Assembly: GCF_029892155.1 (NCBI RefSeq)
Contig: NZ_JARZAG010000025.1
Span: forward strand, 1-64,000
Reading direction: 5' to 3'
Source: Kitasatospora sp. GAS204B
GTDB lineage: Bacteria; Actinomycetota; Actinomycetes; Streptomycetales; Streptomycetaceae
DNA: 64,000 bases
Position 1 is the stretch's first letter; the number at the start of each line of letters is the position of its first letter. Below, piece after piece: positions 58,498 to 64,000 of the stretch. Below the pieces are notes generated by a model. It was not told the origin of the DNA, did no database searches, and saw only the letters and a list, made by a program, of their open reading frames with translations. The translations under genes were made by a program, and so were the position numbers.

Positions 58498-60387
58498 TCA
58501 GAAGAAGCAGGGGTCGTCGAAAGTCGGTCCGCCGTGGCCGGGGACGAACTGCCCGCGGGCCTGGCGCCAGTCGCGCTGCTCGTCGGAGGCGGCGGCCGCC
58601 TCGACCACCAGCTCGGCCTGGCGGACGCCGGTCAGGCTGGGTGCGGGGGTGGCCTGGTAGCCGCCGAAGCGCGCCACCGGGCTCCACAGCGGGACCACGG
58701 CGGGCAACTCGGGGGCGAGGCCCTCGTGTTCCTGGGCGCTGTGCACGATGCGGCCGCCGACCACGGTGAGGACGGACTCGATGTGCGGGATGTCGGCCTC
58801 GTCCACCGTCAGGTAGTCGGCGCTGAGCACCGCCAGGTCGGCGTAACTTCCCACCCGCAGGCGGCCCTTGAGCTCCTGCTCGCCGGTGAGCCGGGCGCCG
58901 CCCAGGGTGTAGAGCTCCAGGGCCTCCTCGCGGCTGAGCCGGTTGCCGGACGGGTACAGCGTGCGTCCGCTGACGGCCCGCCCGGAGACCAGCCAGTGCA
59001 GTGCCACCCACGGGTTGTAGGAGGAGACCCGGGTGGCGTCGGTGCCCCCGCTGAGCGCCAGTCCGCGCTCCAGCATCGCCCGCACCGGCGGCGCGGTGGC
59101 CGCCGCGGCGGCGCCGTAGCGGTTCACGAAGGCCTCGCCCTGGAAGGACATCCGGTTCTGCACCGAGATGCCGCCGCCGAGTGCGGCGATCCGGTCCAGG
59201 CTCGCGGGGGAGACGGTCTCGGCGTGGTCGAAGAGCCAGCGGTTCCCGCCCGGGAAGAGGCCCTCGGCGGCGAGCTTCTCGAAGACGGCCAGGTGGCGGC
59301 GGATCGTCTCGTCGTAGCTGGCGTGCAGCCGAAAGCCCCAGCCGTTCTCCATCAGCAGCCGCACGGCCTGCTCGAACCCGGGTTCGTACGGGCCGAGTTC
59401 GGGCCGTGGCTCGGTGAAGTTCTCGAAGTCGGCGGCCGCCCAGGTGAGGTTCTCGCCGGCGCCGTTGAGGCGCAGCCACTCGTCCCCGTCGCCCGGCCGG
59501 ACGGTGGCCACCCAGCGCGCCAGGTCGTCGAGTTCCTGTCCGGCGGTCTGCGGGAAGAGGTGGTAGGCGATCCGCAGGGTCAACTCGCCTGCCTGCGCGA
59601 GCTGCATGACGGTGCCGTAGTTCTCCGGGAAGCTCTGGAAGCCGCCGGCCGCGTCGATCGCCGAGGTGAGGCCGAAGCGGTTGAGCTCGCGCAGGAAGTG
59701 CCGGGTGGAGGCGGCCTTGTCGGCCTCGTCCAGGGTCGGCGCCTTGGCGAGCGTGGAGTAGAGCAGCAGGGCGCCGGGGGCGGCCAGCAGCATGCCGGTC
59801 GGCTGCCCGTCGTGGCCGCGCACGATCTGCCCGCCCCGCGGGTCCGGGGTGTCGCGGTCGAACCCGGCGGCCCGCAGCGCCGCCTTGTTGAGCAGCGCCG
59901 ACTGGTACAGGTGCAGCACGAAGACGGGGGTGTCGGGGGCGGCGGCGTTCAGCTCGGCCAAGGTGGGCAGCCGGCGCTCGGCGAACTGATCCGCGGACCA
60001 GCCGCCGACCACCCGTACCCACTGGCCCGGCGGGGTGCGCTCGGCCTGGATGCGGAGCATGGCCAGCGCCTGACGCAGCGTCGGCACGCCGTCCCAGCGC
60101 AGCTCCAGCACGTAGTTGAGACCGCCTCGGATCACGTGCAGGTGGGCGTCGTTCAGGCCGGGGACGGCGCGTCGGCCGAGTGCGTCGACGACCCGGGTCC
60201 GCGGGCCGATCTGCGGTATGACGTCCGCGTCGTCGCCGACGGCGGTGATCAGGCCCGCGCGGATCGCCACCGCGCTCGCCGCCGGGCGCGACGGGTCGCC
60301 GGTGTACACCTTGGCGTTGCGCACCACCAGGTCGGCGGCGTGGTCGGGATGGCCGGCGTGGAGCCCGGCAACGGGCATGGTCGACAT
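58498..60387 (-). CDS. YtcJ-type metal-dependent amidohydrolase
   Basis: A 629-residue amidohydrolase. The metal site HxH is in GLNDAHLHVI, the mid-protein motif is GFRLHASYDE with WLFDHAETVSP, and the late Asp is in ALSGGTDATRVSSYNP. It is longer than typical (about 540), with an extra C-terminal region of about 60 residues ending FDDPCFF. It differs clearly from the paralogue at 12744-14408 and is not next to an importer. It is divergent from an isochorismatase-like gene. The substrate is unknown. Confidence 0.9.
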   Translation of the reverse strand: MSTMPVAGLHAGHPDHAADLVVRNAKVYTGDPSRPAASAVAIRAGLITAVGDDADVIPQIGPRTRVVDALGRRAVPGLNDAHLHVIRGGLNYVLELRWDGVPTLRQALAMLRIQAERTPPGQWVRVVGGWSADQFAERRLPTLAELNAAAPDTPVFVLHLYQSALLNKAALRAAGFDRDTPDPRGGQIVRGHDGQPTGMLLAAPGALLLYSTLAKAPTLDEADKAASTRHFLRELNRFGLTSAIDAAGGFQSFPENYGTVMQLAQAGELTLRIAYHLFPQTAGQELDDLARWVATVRPGDGDEWLRLNGAGENLTWAAADFENFTEPRPELGPYEPGFEQAVRLLMENGWGFRLHASYDETIRRHLAVFEKLAAEGLFPGGNRWLFDHAETVSPASLDRIAALGGGISVQNRMSFQGEAFVNRYGAAAAATAPPVRAMLERGLALSGGTDATRVSSYNPWVALHWLVSGRAVSGRTLYPSGNRLSREEALELYTLGGARLTGEQELKGRLRVGSYADLAVLSADYLTVDEADIPHIESVLTVVGGRIVHSAQEHEGLAPELPAVVPLWSPVARFGGYQATPAPSLTGVRQAELVVEAAAASDEQRDWRQARGQFVPGHGGPTFDDPCFF

Positions 60388-60700
60388 GGGGTCTCGCTCT
60401 CAGGAGGCCGGGCGGCGTCATTCGGAGCCAATCTAGGGAGGCCTCGAGCCGCGACTTTCCTCTGCACGCACCGGCTCTGTCCTGCGCGAGCAGGGACACC
60501 TGGACGTGGTGGAGCGCGGTGCCGTGCAGTGTGGGAACAGCCCTGGGCGCGGCGGGAGAAGAGATGTTCGGACGCCACTGGCTAGCGTCGTGGCTGTGCC
60601 GGAGCGCCTGCGGCACCGCTCGGGTTCCGAGCCTTCCACGCCTTGCGACGTCCGCGCAGACGTCCCCGTGACACCTCATCAGCCGAAAGAGAGAACCGCC
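60388..60700. promoter_or_regulatory. Divergent region between amidohydrolase and isochorismatase genes
   Basis: No gene is seen in these 313 bp. An inverted repeat TGTCCTGC-GCGA-GCAGGGACA (60478-60498, one bulged base) is the only clear operator-like element. I find no convincing -35/-10 pair. Confidence 0.4.
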
Positions 60701-61363
60701 ATGGTCGACTTCGACTTCGTGCACGCCGCCCCCAGCTCGGACCTGCTGACGCCGGACAACTCGATGATGCTGTTCGTCGACCACCAGCCGCAGATGTTCT
60801 TCGGCACCGGCAGCGGCGACCGCACGGCGATCATCAACGCCACCGTCGGCCTGGCCAAGTCCGCCCGGGTCTTCGACGTCCCGGTGGTGCTGTCCACGGT
60901 GGCCGCCGAGTCCTTCTCCGGCCCGATCCTGCCGCAGCTGAAGGCGGTCTTCCCCGACCACGAGGTGGTCGACCGGACGTCGATGAACGCCTGGGAGGAC
61001 GCGGCGCTGGTCGAGGCGGTCAAGGCCACCGGGCGCAGCAAGATCATCCTTTCCGGCCTGTGGACCGAGGTGTGCCTGGTGCTGCCGGCCCTCTCGGCGC
61101 TGGACCAGGGCTACGAGGTGTACGTGGTCTCGGACGCCTCCGGCGGCGTCAGTCCGCTGGCCCACGAGCACGCCCTGCACCGGATGACGGCGGCCGGTGC
61201 GGTGCCGGTGACCTGGATCCAGGTGCTGCTGGAGCTGCAGCGCGACTGGGCCCGCACCGGGACCTACCTGCCGGTCATGGACGTGATCAAGGAGCACGCC
61301 GGCGCCTACGGCCTGGGCGTGGTCTACGCGCAGACCATGATCAACGAGCACGCGGCCGGCTGA
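60701..61363 (+). CDS. Isochorismatase-like cysteine hydrolase (YcaC type)
   Basis: A 220-residue hydrolase with the expected triad: Asp in MLFVDHQP, a Lys in the middle (PQLKAVFPDHEVVDR is the neighbouring loop) and Cys in LWTEVCLVLPAL. The length and the start LLTPDNSMMLFVDHQPQMFF match YcaC-like proteins, whose substrate is unknown though amides are suspected. The ATG is preceded by GAAAGAGAG. It is followed 36 bp later by a DoxX gene. Confidence 0.91.
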   Translation: MVDFDFVHAAPSSDLLTPDNSMMLFVDHQPQMFFGTGSGDRTAIINATVGLAKSARVFDVPVVLSTVAAESFSGPILPQLKAVFPDHEVVDRTSMNAWEDAALVEAVKATGRSKIILSGLWTEVCLVLPALSALDQGYEVYVVSDASGGVSPLAHEHALHRMTAAGAVPVTWIQVLLELQRDWARTGTYLPVMDVIKEHAGAYGLGVVYAQTMINEHAAG

Positions 61364-61398
61364 CCGGCAACCGGGCATCAGGAAAAGGGAGTTCGTCA

Positions 61399-61881
61399 GT
61401 GAACACAGGTCTCCTGCTGCTCCGGCTGGTCGCCGGACTGCTGGTCGCGGGGCACGGAGTCCAGAAGGTCAGCTTCCACCTGGGCGGTCGGGGGTTGGCC
61501 GGCGGTACCGAGGAGTTCCGCGGTGACGGATTTCGCGGCGGGGTGTTCACCGCGCTCACCGCGGGAGGCACCCAGGTCGGGGCGGGGCTGCTGCTCGCGG
61601 CGGGCCTGCTCACGCCGCTGGCCGCCGCCGGCACGATGGGTGTGATGACGGTGGCGATGACCGTCAAGTGGCCGCACGGGATCTGGGTGCAGAACGACGG
61701 GTTCGAGTACCCGCTGGTGCTGATCACGATCGGCGCGGTGCTGTCCGCCACCGGCCCCGGCCGCTGGTCGCTCGACGCGCCGCTCGGGCTGCTGGCCTGG
61801 CCCGCCTGGTGGCTACCGGTGGCCGTAGTCGCCGGCGTGGGCGGCGGCCTCGCCACCCGCCTGGTCCTGCACCGGCGTTGA
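61399..61881 (+). CDS. DoxX-family membrane protein
   Basis: A 160-residue membrane protein with four transmembrane helices. The DoxX features LLLLRLVAGLLVAGHGVQKV, then GTQVGAGLLLAAGLLTPLAA and WPHGIWVQNDGFEYPLVL are seen. DoxX proteins take part in redox or thiol-related membrane complexes. It starts with GTG 61399 behind AAAGGGAG and is probably co-transcribed with the isochorismatase-like gene. Its stop codon lies inside a 35-bp tandem repeat. Confidence 0.9.
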   Translation: MNTGLLLLRLVAGLLVAGHGVQKVSFHLGGRGLAGGTEEFRGDGFRGGVFTALTAGGTQVGAGLLLAAGLLTPLAAAGTMGVMTVAMTVKWPHGIWVQNDGFEYPLVLITIGAVLSATGPGRWSLDAPLGLLAWPAWWLPVAVVAGVGGGLATRLVLHRR

Positions 61882-61946
61882 ACCCGCGCTGTCGGCACCT
61901 GCGGATCCACCGTTGAACCCACGCTGTCGGCACGGGCGGATCCGCA
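61877..61946 (+). repeat. 35-bp tandem duplication at the doxX stop
   Basis: Two copies of a unit beginning GTTGAACCCGCGCTGTCGGC (61877-61911 and 61912-61946) differ at a few bases. The first copy contains the doxX stop codon, so the duplication leaves the protein end unchanged. Confidence 0.75.
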
Positions 61947-61962
61947 CCCGTGCCGGCGGCGC

Positions 61963-62394
61963 TCAGGCTTCTGCGATGTTGCCCTGGAGCTTGCCGAGCA
62001 CCTCTTCGAAGACGGCGGTCTCCTGCTCGGACAGGCCGCGGCGCAGCCGCTGGTCGAAGGCCAGCGCGGCGCCGCGCATCGAGTCGAACGCGGACTCGCC
62101 CTTCTCGGTCAGCTCCACCTGGTGGATGCGGCGGTTGGCGGGGTCGCGCCGGCGCGTGACGAGTCCGTCGGCCTCCATCGCGTTCAGGTGGTGGGTGAGC
62201 GTCGCGCCGCGGATGCCCACCGCGTCGGCCAGTTCGCGCTGGTTGCCGAGCTGGTGCGTCTTCAGCGAGATCAGGATCAGCCAGGTCGGCATCGACCCGC
62301 CGACCTCGGCCAGTGCGTCGTCGAAAGCGCGGCCGACGTTCCTGGCGGTGCGGGCGAGGTGCAGGCCGAGCGGGGTGTGGGCGGGTCGTGGCAT
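61963..62394 (-). CDS. MarR-family transcriptional regulator
   Basis: A 143-residue winged-HTH protein. The recognition region is ELADAVGIRGATLTHHLNAM, with the wing at RRRDPANRRIHQVELTEKG, and the outer helices form the dimer. ATG 62394 is chosen; a TTG six codons upstream is less likely. It is divergent from the gene at 62483, and a palindrome overlaps that gene's promoter, so it is probably repressor of both. The ligand is unknown, typically a phenolic or reactive compound in this family. Confidence 0.91.
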   Translation of the reverse strand: MPRPAHTPLGLHLARTARNVGRAFDDALAEVGGSMPTWLILISLKTHQLGNQRELADAVGIRGATLTHHLNAMEADGLVTRRRDPANRRIHQVELTEKGESAFDSMRGAALAFDQRLRRGLSEQETAVFEEVLGKLQGNIAEA

Positions 62395-62431
62395 GGCTCG
62401 ATGGTAGCACAATCAATAGATGTCGAAGCGT

Positions 62432-62460
62432 TTGACGTAGAAGCGTTAGAGGCCTAACGT
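62432..62460 (+). promoter_or_regulatory. Promoter with MarR operator-like palindrome
   Basis: TTGACG (62432-62437), a 17-bp spacer and TAACGT (62455-62460) form a promoter for the gene at 62483. A palindrome CGTTAG-AGGC-CTAACG (62444-62459) covers the spacer and -10 box. Binding of the divergent MarR protein here would block transcription. Confidence 0.75.
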
Positions 62461-62482
62461 TGCCGCTGAAGGAGGCAACGTC

Positions 62483-63214
62483 ATGGAACTGCGAATCGTC
62501 AACCCGCGGCGCGAGTACGCGCCGCCCTCGTTCCTCGAACCCCCGCCCACCGGGTACCTCCACCTCGCCGCCGCCGTAGAGCCGGCGCGCGGGCGGACCC
62601 CGTTCCCCGGGGGCGGCACGCGCAAGGCGGCGCTGCTGAACCGGCTGAAGGTGCTGACAGCGGAGCTGGAGCAGCTGGACACGGTGCGAAAGGCCACCGT
62701 CTTCCGAGCCGTCCTGCTCCCACCGGCGCCGGCGGCCGCCGCGCACCCGGCGCGCTTCGACGTGGTGGTGCTCGTGGAGGCGGCCTCGACGGACGTTCTC
62801 GACGAGATCCGGTCGTCGGAGCCCTACCAGCGGATGGTCGCCGAGGTCACCGAGGTCGCGAGCGACACCCACGAGATGGCGGCGAAGTGCCTGCGCTACC
62901 TGGGCGATGTCGACAAGAGCCGCCAGGGGCTGTTCCTGTTCAACTACTTCGCGGCCGAGGACGCCGAGGTCGCCACCCGGCTGTGGGAGCACCTCGCCGG
63001 CTGGTACGTCACGGAGACCGGCCTGGACAACTCCACGCTGCTCGCACCCATCGGCCCGGCCGACTACGTGTTCGTCAACCACGCGCGCTGGGACACTGGC
63101 CTGCTGGGGTTCGCGGCCAAGCAGTTCAGCAAGAGCTCGTTCCGCAGCTACGTCCTGGCGAACCTGCGCGCCAACGACACGACGGCGATGCCGATCCTCT
63201 ATCGGAAGGTCTGA
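62483..63214 (+). CDS. Protein of unknown function under MarR control
   Basis: A 243-residue soluble protein. The second half (GLFLFNYFAAEDAEVATRLW, then WYVTETGLDNSTLLAP) and the first half (FDVVVLVEAASTDVLDEI) look like two ferredoxin-fold (dimeric alpha/beta barrel, EthD- or monooxygenase-like) modules, which is a suggestion only. The ATG has AAGGAGG upstream, a strong site. It follows a promoter with a MarR-type palindrome. The stop is 2 bp before the truncated dehydrogenase, so the two were an operon. Confidence 0.8.
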   Translation: MELRIVNPRREYAPPSFLEPPPTGYLHLAAAVEPARGRTPFPGGGTRKAALLNRLKVLTAELEQLDTVRKATVFRAVLLPPAPAAAAHPARFDVVVLVEAASTDVLDEIRSSEPYQRMVAEVTEVASDTHEMAAKCLRYLGDVDKSRQGLFLFNYFAAEDAEVATRLWEHLAGWYVTETGLDNSTLLAPIGPADYVFVNHARWDTGLLGFAAKQFSKSSFRSYVLANLRANDTTAMPILYRKV

Positions 63215-63216
63215 TC

Positions 63217-63285
63217 ATGTCCGGGACCGACACGTTCGCCGGCAAGGTCGCCCTGGTGACCGGGGCCAGTCGATGGAGCGGCCCG
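63217..63285 (+). pseudogene. 5' remnant of a short-chain dehydrogenase gene
   Basis: ATG 63217 opens MSGTDTFAGKVALVTGASR, an exact SDR N-terminus up to the NAD(P)-binding motif, where GIG should follow. Instead the frame reads WSGPHPDV and loses all similarity. The rest of the gene is gone and unrelated genes follow on the other strand. A deletion has removed the distal part of the MarR-controlled operon. Confidence 0.78.
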
Positions 63286-63370
63286 CACCCTGACGTGCGG
63301 CTGCTACCGGGTCGGCCTGTGGCAGGCCTGTCCAGGCGCCGGAGGCTCGTGCGCATCGCTCCCCGGGCCG

Positions 63371-63856
63371 TCAGCCCGAGAGGCGGTCGAGGACCTGGGC
63401 TTTCGCGGCGTCCACCAGGACGGCCAAGCGCCGGTCGCCGGTCACCACTTGGTCGGACGCGACCTCGAACCACACCACCTTGCCCGCACCCGCCGGGGCC
63501 CAGCCCCACGAGTGCGCCAGTCCGGCGACCAGCAGCAGCCCCCGGCCACCGGTGACCATGTCCTGCGTGGTCGCCGGATCGGGCAGGTGCAGGCTGGTGT
63601 CCGCCACCTCCACCCGCAATCGCAGGCCCGTCCAGCGAACGGTCACCATGCACCGGGCCTTCGTGTGCTCCACGGCGTTGGCCAACAACTCGCCCGCGCA
63701 CAACTCCACATCCCGCAACGCGTCGTCCGACAACGGGACCTTCCAGAACCGGGCGATGTCGACGATCAAGCGCCGGGCCGGCGGAACAGCAGCCGCGTCA
63801 GGCTCAACACCCCACTCGTACGGGACTGGGAACGACGCCGTATTCAACGGGCTCAT
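63371..63856 (-). CDS. RsbW-like ATP-binding protein (HATPase_c_2)
   Basis: A 161-residue single-domain ATPase of the anti-sigma/serine-kinase-like type common in Streptomyces. The N box is VELCAGELLANAVEHTKA, the G1 motif VEVADTSLHLPDP and the G2 motif GGRGLLLVAGLAHSWG. The ATG at 63856 is chosen because it overlaps the stop of the upstream frame (TGATG) and has a G-run in front. It may regulate a sigma factor or act with an HTH partner. Confidence 0.88.
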   Translation of the reverse strand: MSPLNTASFPVPYEWGVEPDAAAVPPARRLIVDIARFWKVPLSDDALRDVELCAGELLANAVEHTKARCMVTVRWTGLRLRVEVADTSLHLPDPATTQDMVTGGRGLLLVAGLAHSWGWAPAGAGKVVWFEVASDQVVTGDRRLAVLVDAAKAQVLDRLSG

Positions 63857-64000
63857 CAGCGCGCCCCCGTCTCTGGTTGGGGGCTGCATTCGAAGGCGGT
63901 CGCGGAGGGTGGGGCGTCCCGGGCAGAGGAGGCGTTCAGCAGCTCACTCCGCCGGCGCTGCTGGCCTGCGGTACGCCGTGGCCGCCGGCCATCGGTCGGG
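63856..64000 (-). CDS. C-terminal end of a gene continuing beyond the window
   Basis: The last 47 codons of a frame entering from the right edge and ending in a stop that overlaps the ATPase start (TGATG). The visible end reads RRRSELLNASSARDAPPSAT and on to PETGAR. Streptomycete RsbW-like ATPases are often preceded by an XRE-type regulator gene, so this could be such a protein. The family cannot be seen in this part. Confidence 0.45.
   Translation of the reverse strand, partial: PTDGRRPRRTAGQQRRRSELLNASSARDAPPSATAFECSPQPETGAR

Noticed and set aside
56615..61378. Very long antisense open frame (over 1500 codons) opposite several genes
   Set aside because: It is Arg/Pro/Gly-rich without family motifs and lies opposite or out of frame with well-supported genes; such frames are expected in high-GC DNA.
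63310..63330. Short hairpin GGCCTG-TGG-CAGGCC after the dehydrogenase remnant as a terminator
   Set aside because: Only six pairs with no T-run and no intact gene upstream; too weak to call.

Overview
The window is high-GC actinobacterial DNA. Frequent GTG starts, 1-4 bp start/stop overlaps, purine-rich ribosome sites and the gene families point to Streptomyces or a close relative (Kitasatospora, Streptacidiphilus). About 66 intact or edge-truncated genes are supported. I see no tRNA, rRNA, CRISPR array or intact transposase.

Left part (1-12.5 kb). A WD40 beta-propeller gene enters from outside the window and is followed by a 170-bp hairpin (MITE-like) element. Next is a compact class I lanthipeptide locus: precursor lanA, a perfect-palindrome attenuator, full-length dehydratase lanB and cyclase lanC, with no protease or exporter beside it. 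Then come housekeeping and accessory genes: a membrane protein, a nucleoside deaminase plus a LLM-type oxidoreductase, an Lrp/AsnC regulator, a TetR gene divergent from an alpha/beta hydrolase with a clear operator-promoter, and a second TetR.

Transport and amine region (12.7-33.9 kb). A YtcJ-type amidohydrolase leads a complete peptide-type ABC importer operon (binding protein, two permeases, two ATPases). It converges on a potD-A-B-C polyamine importer operon. A cupin and a PuuB-like FAD amine oxidase are transcribed divergently from potD, so the block looks like polyamine uptake plus oxidation. An MMPL transporter, an AraC regulator, a large LuxR/ATPase (LAL) regulator and an HSL-type esterase follow, then a decayed hydrolase.

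Hypoxia/dormancy-like region (34-54.8 kb). This is the most coherent part. It holds a three-gene b6-type cytochrome operon, a group 3b-like [NiFe]-hydrogenase (maturation protease, 4Fe-4S subunit, a cNMP-binding-domain protein, flavin/2Fe-2S subunit, small and large subunits), a GH65 phosphorylase, a GNAT/acyl-CoA synthetase fusion, a tandem universal stress protein, DUF302, CBS-BON, an aquaporin, a DevR/OsdR-like response regulator, an Acg-type nitroreductase and an HTH-pyridoxamine-oxidase-like protein. A recurring palindrome of the form GRNCCG-NN-CGGCCC lies in front of several of these genes. The only partner-like sensor kinase is a decayed remnant.

Right part (54.9-64 kb). A GNAT/OsmC/pirin operon is followed by a secreted glyoxalase-fold protein, a YoaK membrane protein and a second YtcJ-type amidohydrolase divergent from an isochorismatase-like hydrolase and a DoxX protein. 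A MarR gene is divergent from an unknown gene whose downstream dehydrogenase partner is truncated. The window ends in an anti-sigma-like ATPase and the tail of another gene. Several gene remnants (33.7, 42.8, 48.6, 53.7 and 63.2 kb) show active decay or deletion in this part of the chromosome.
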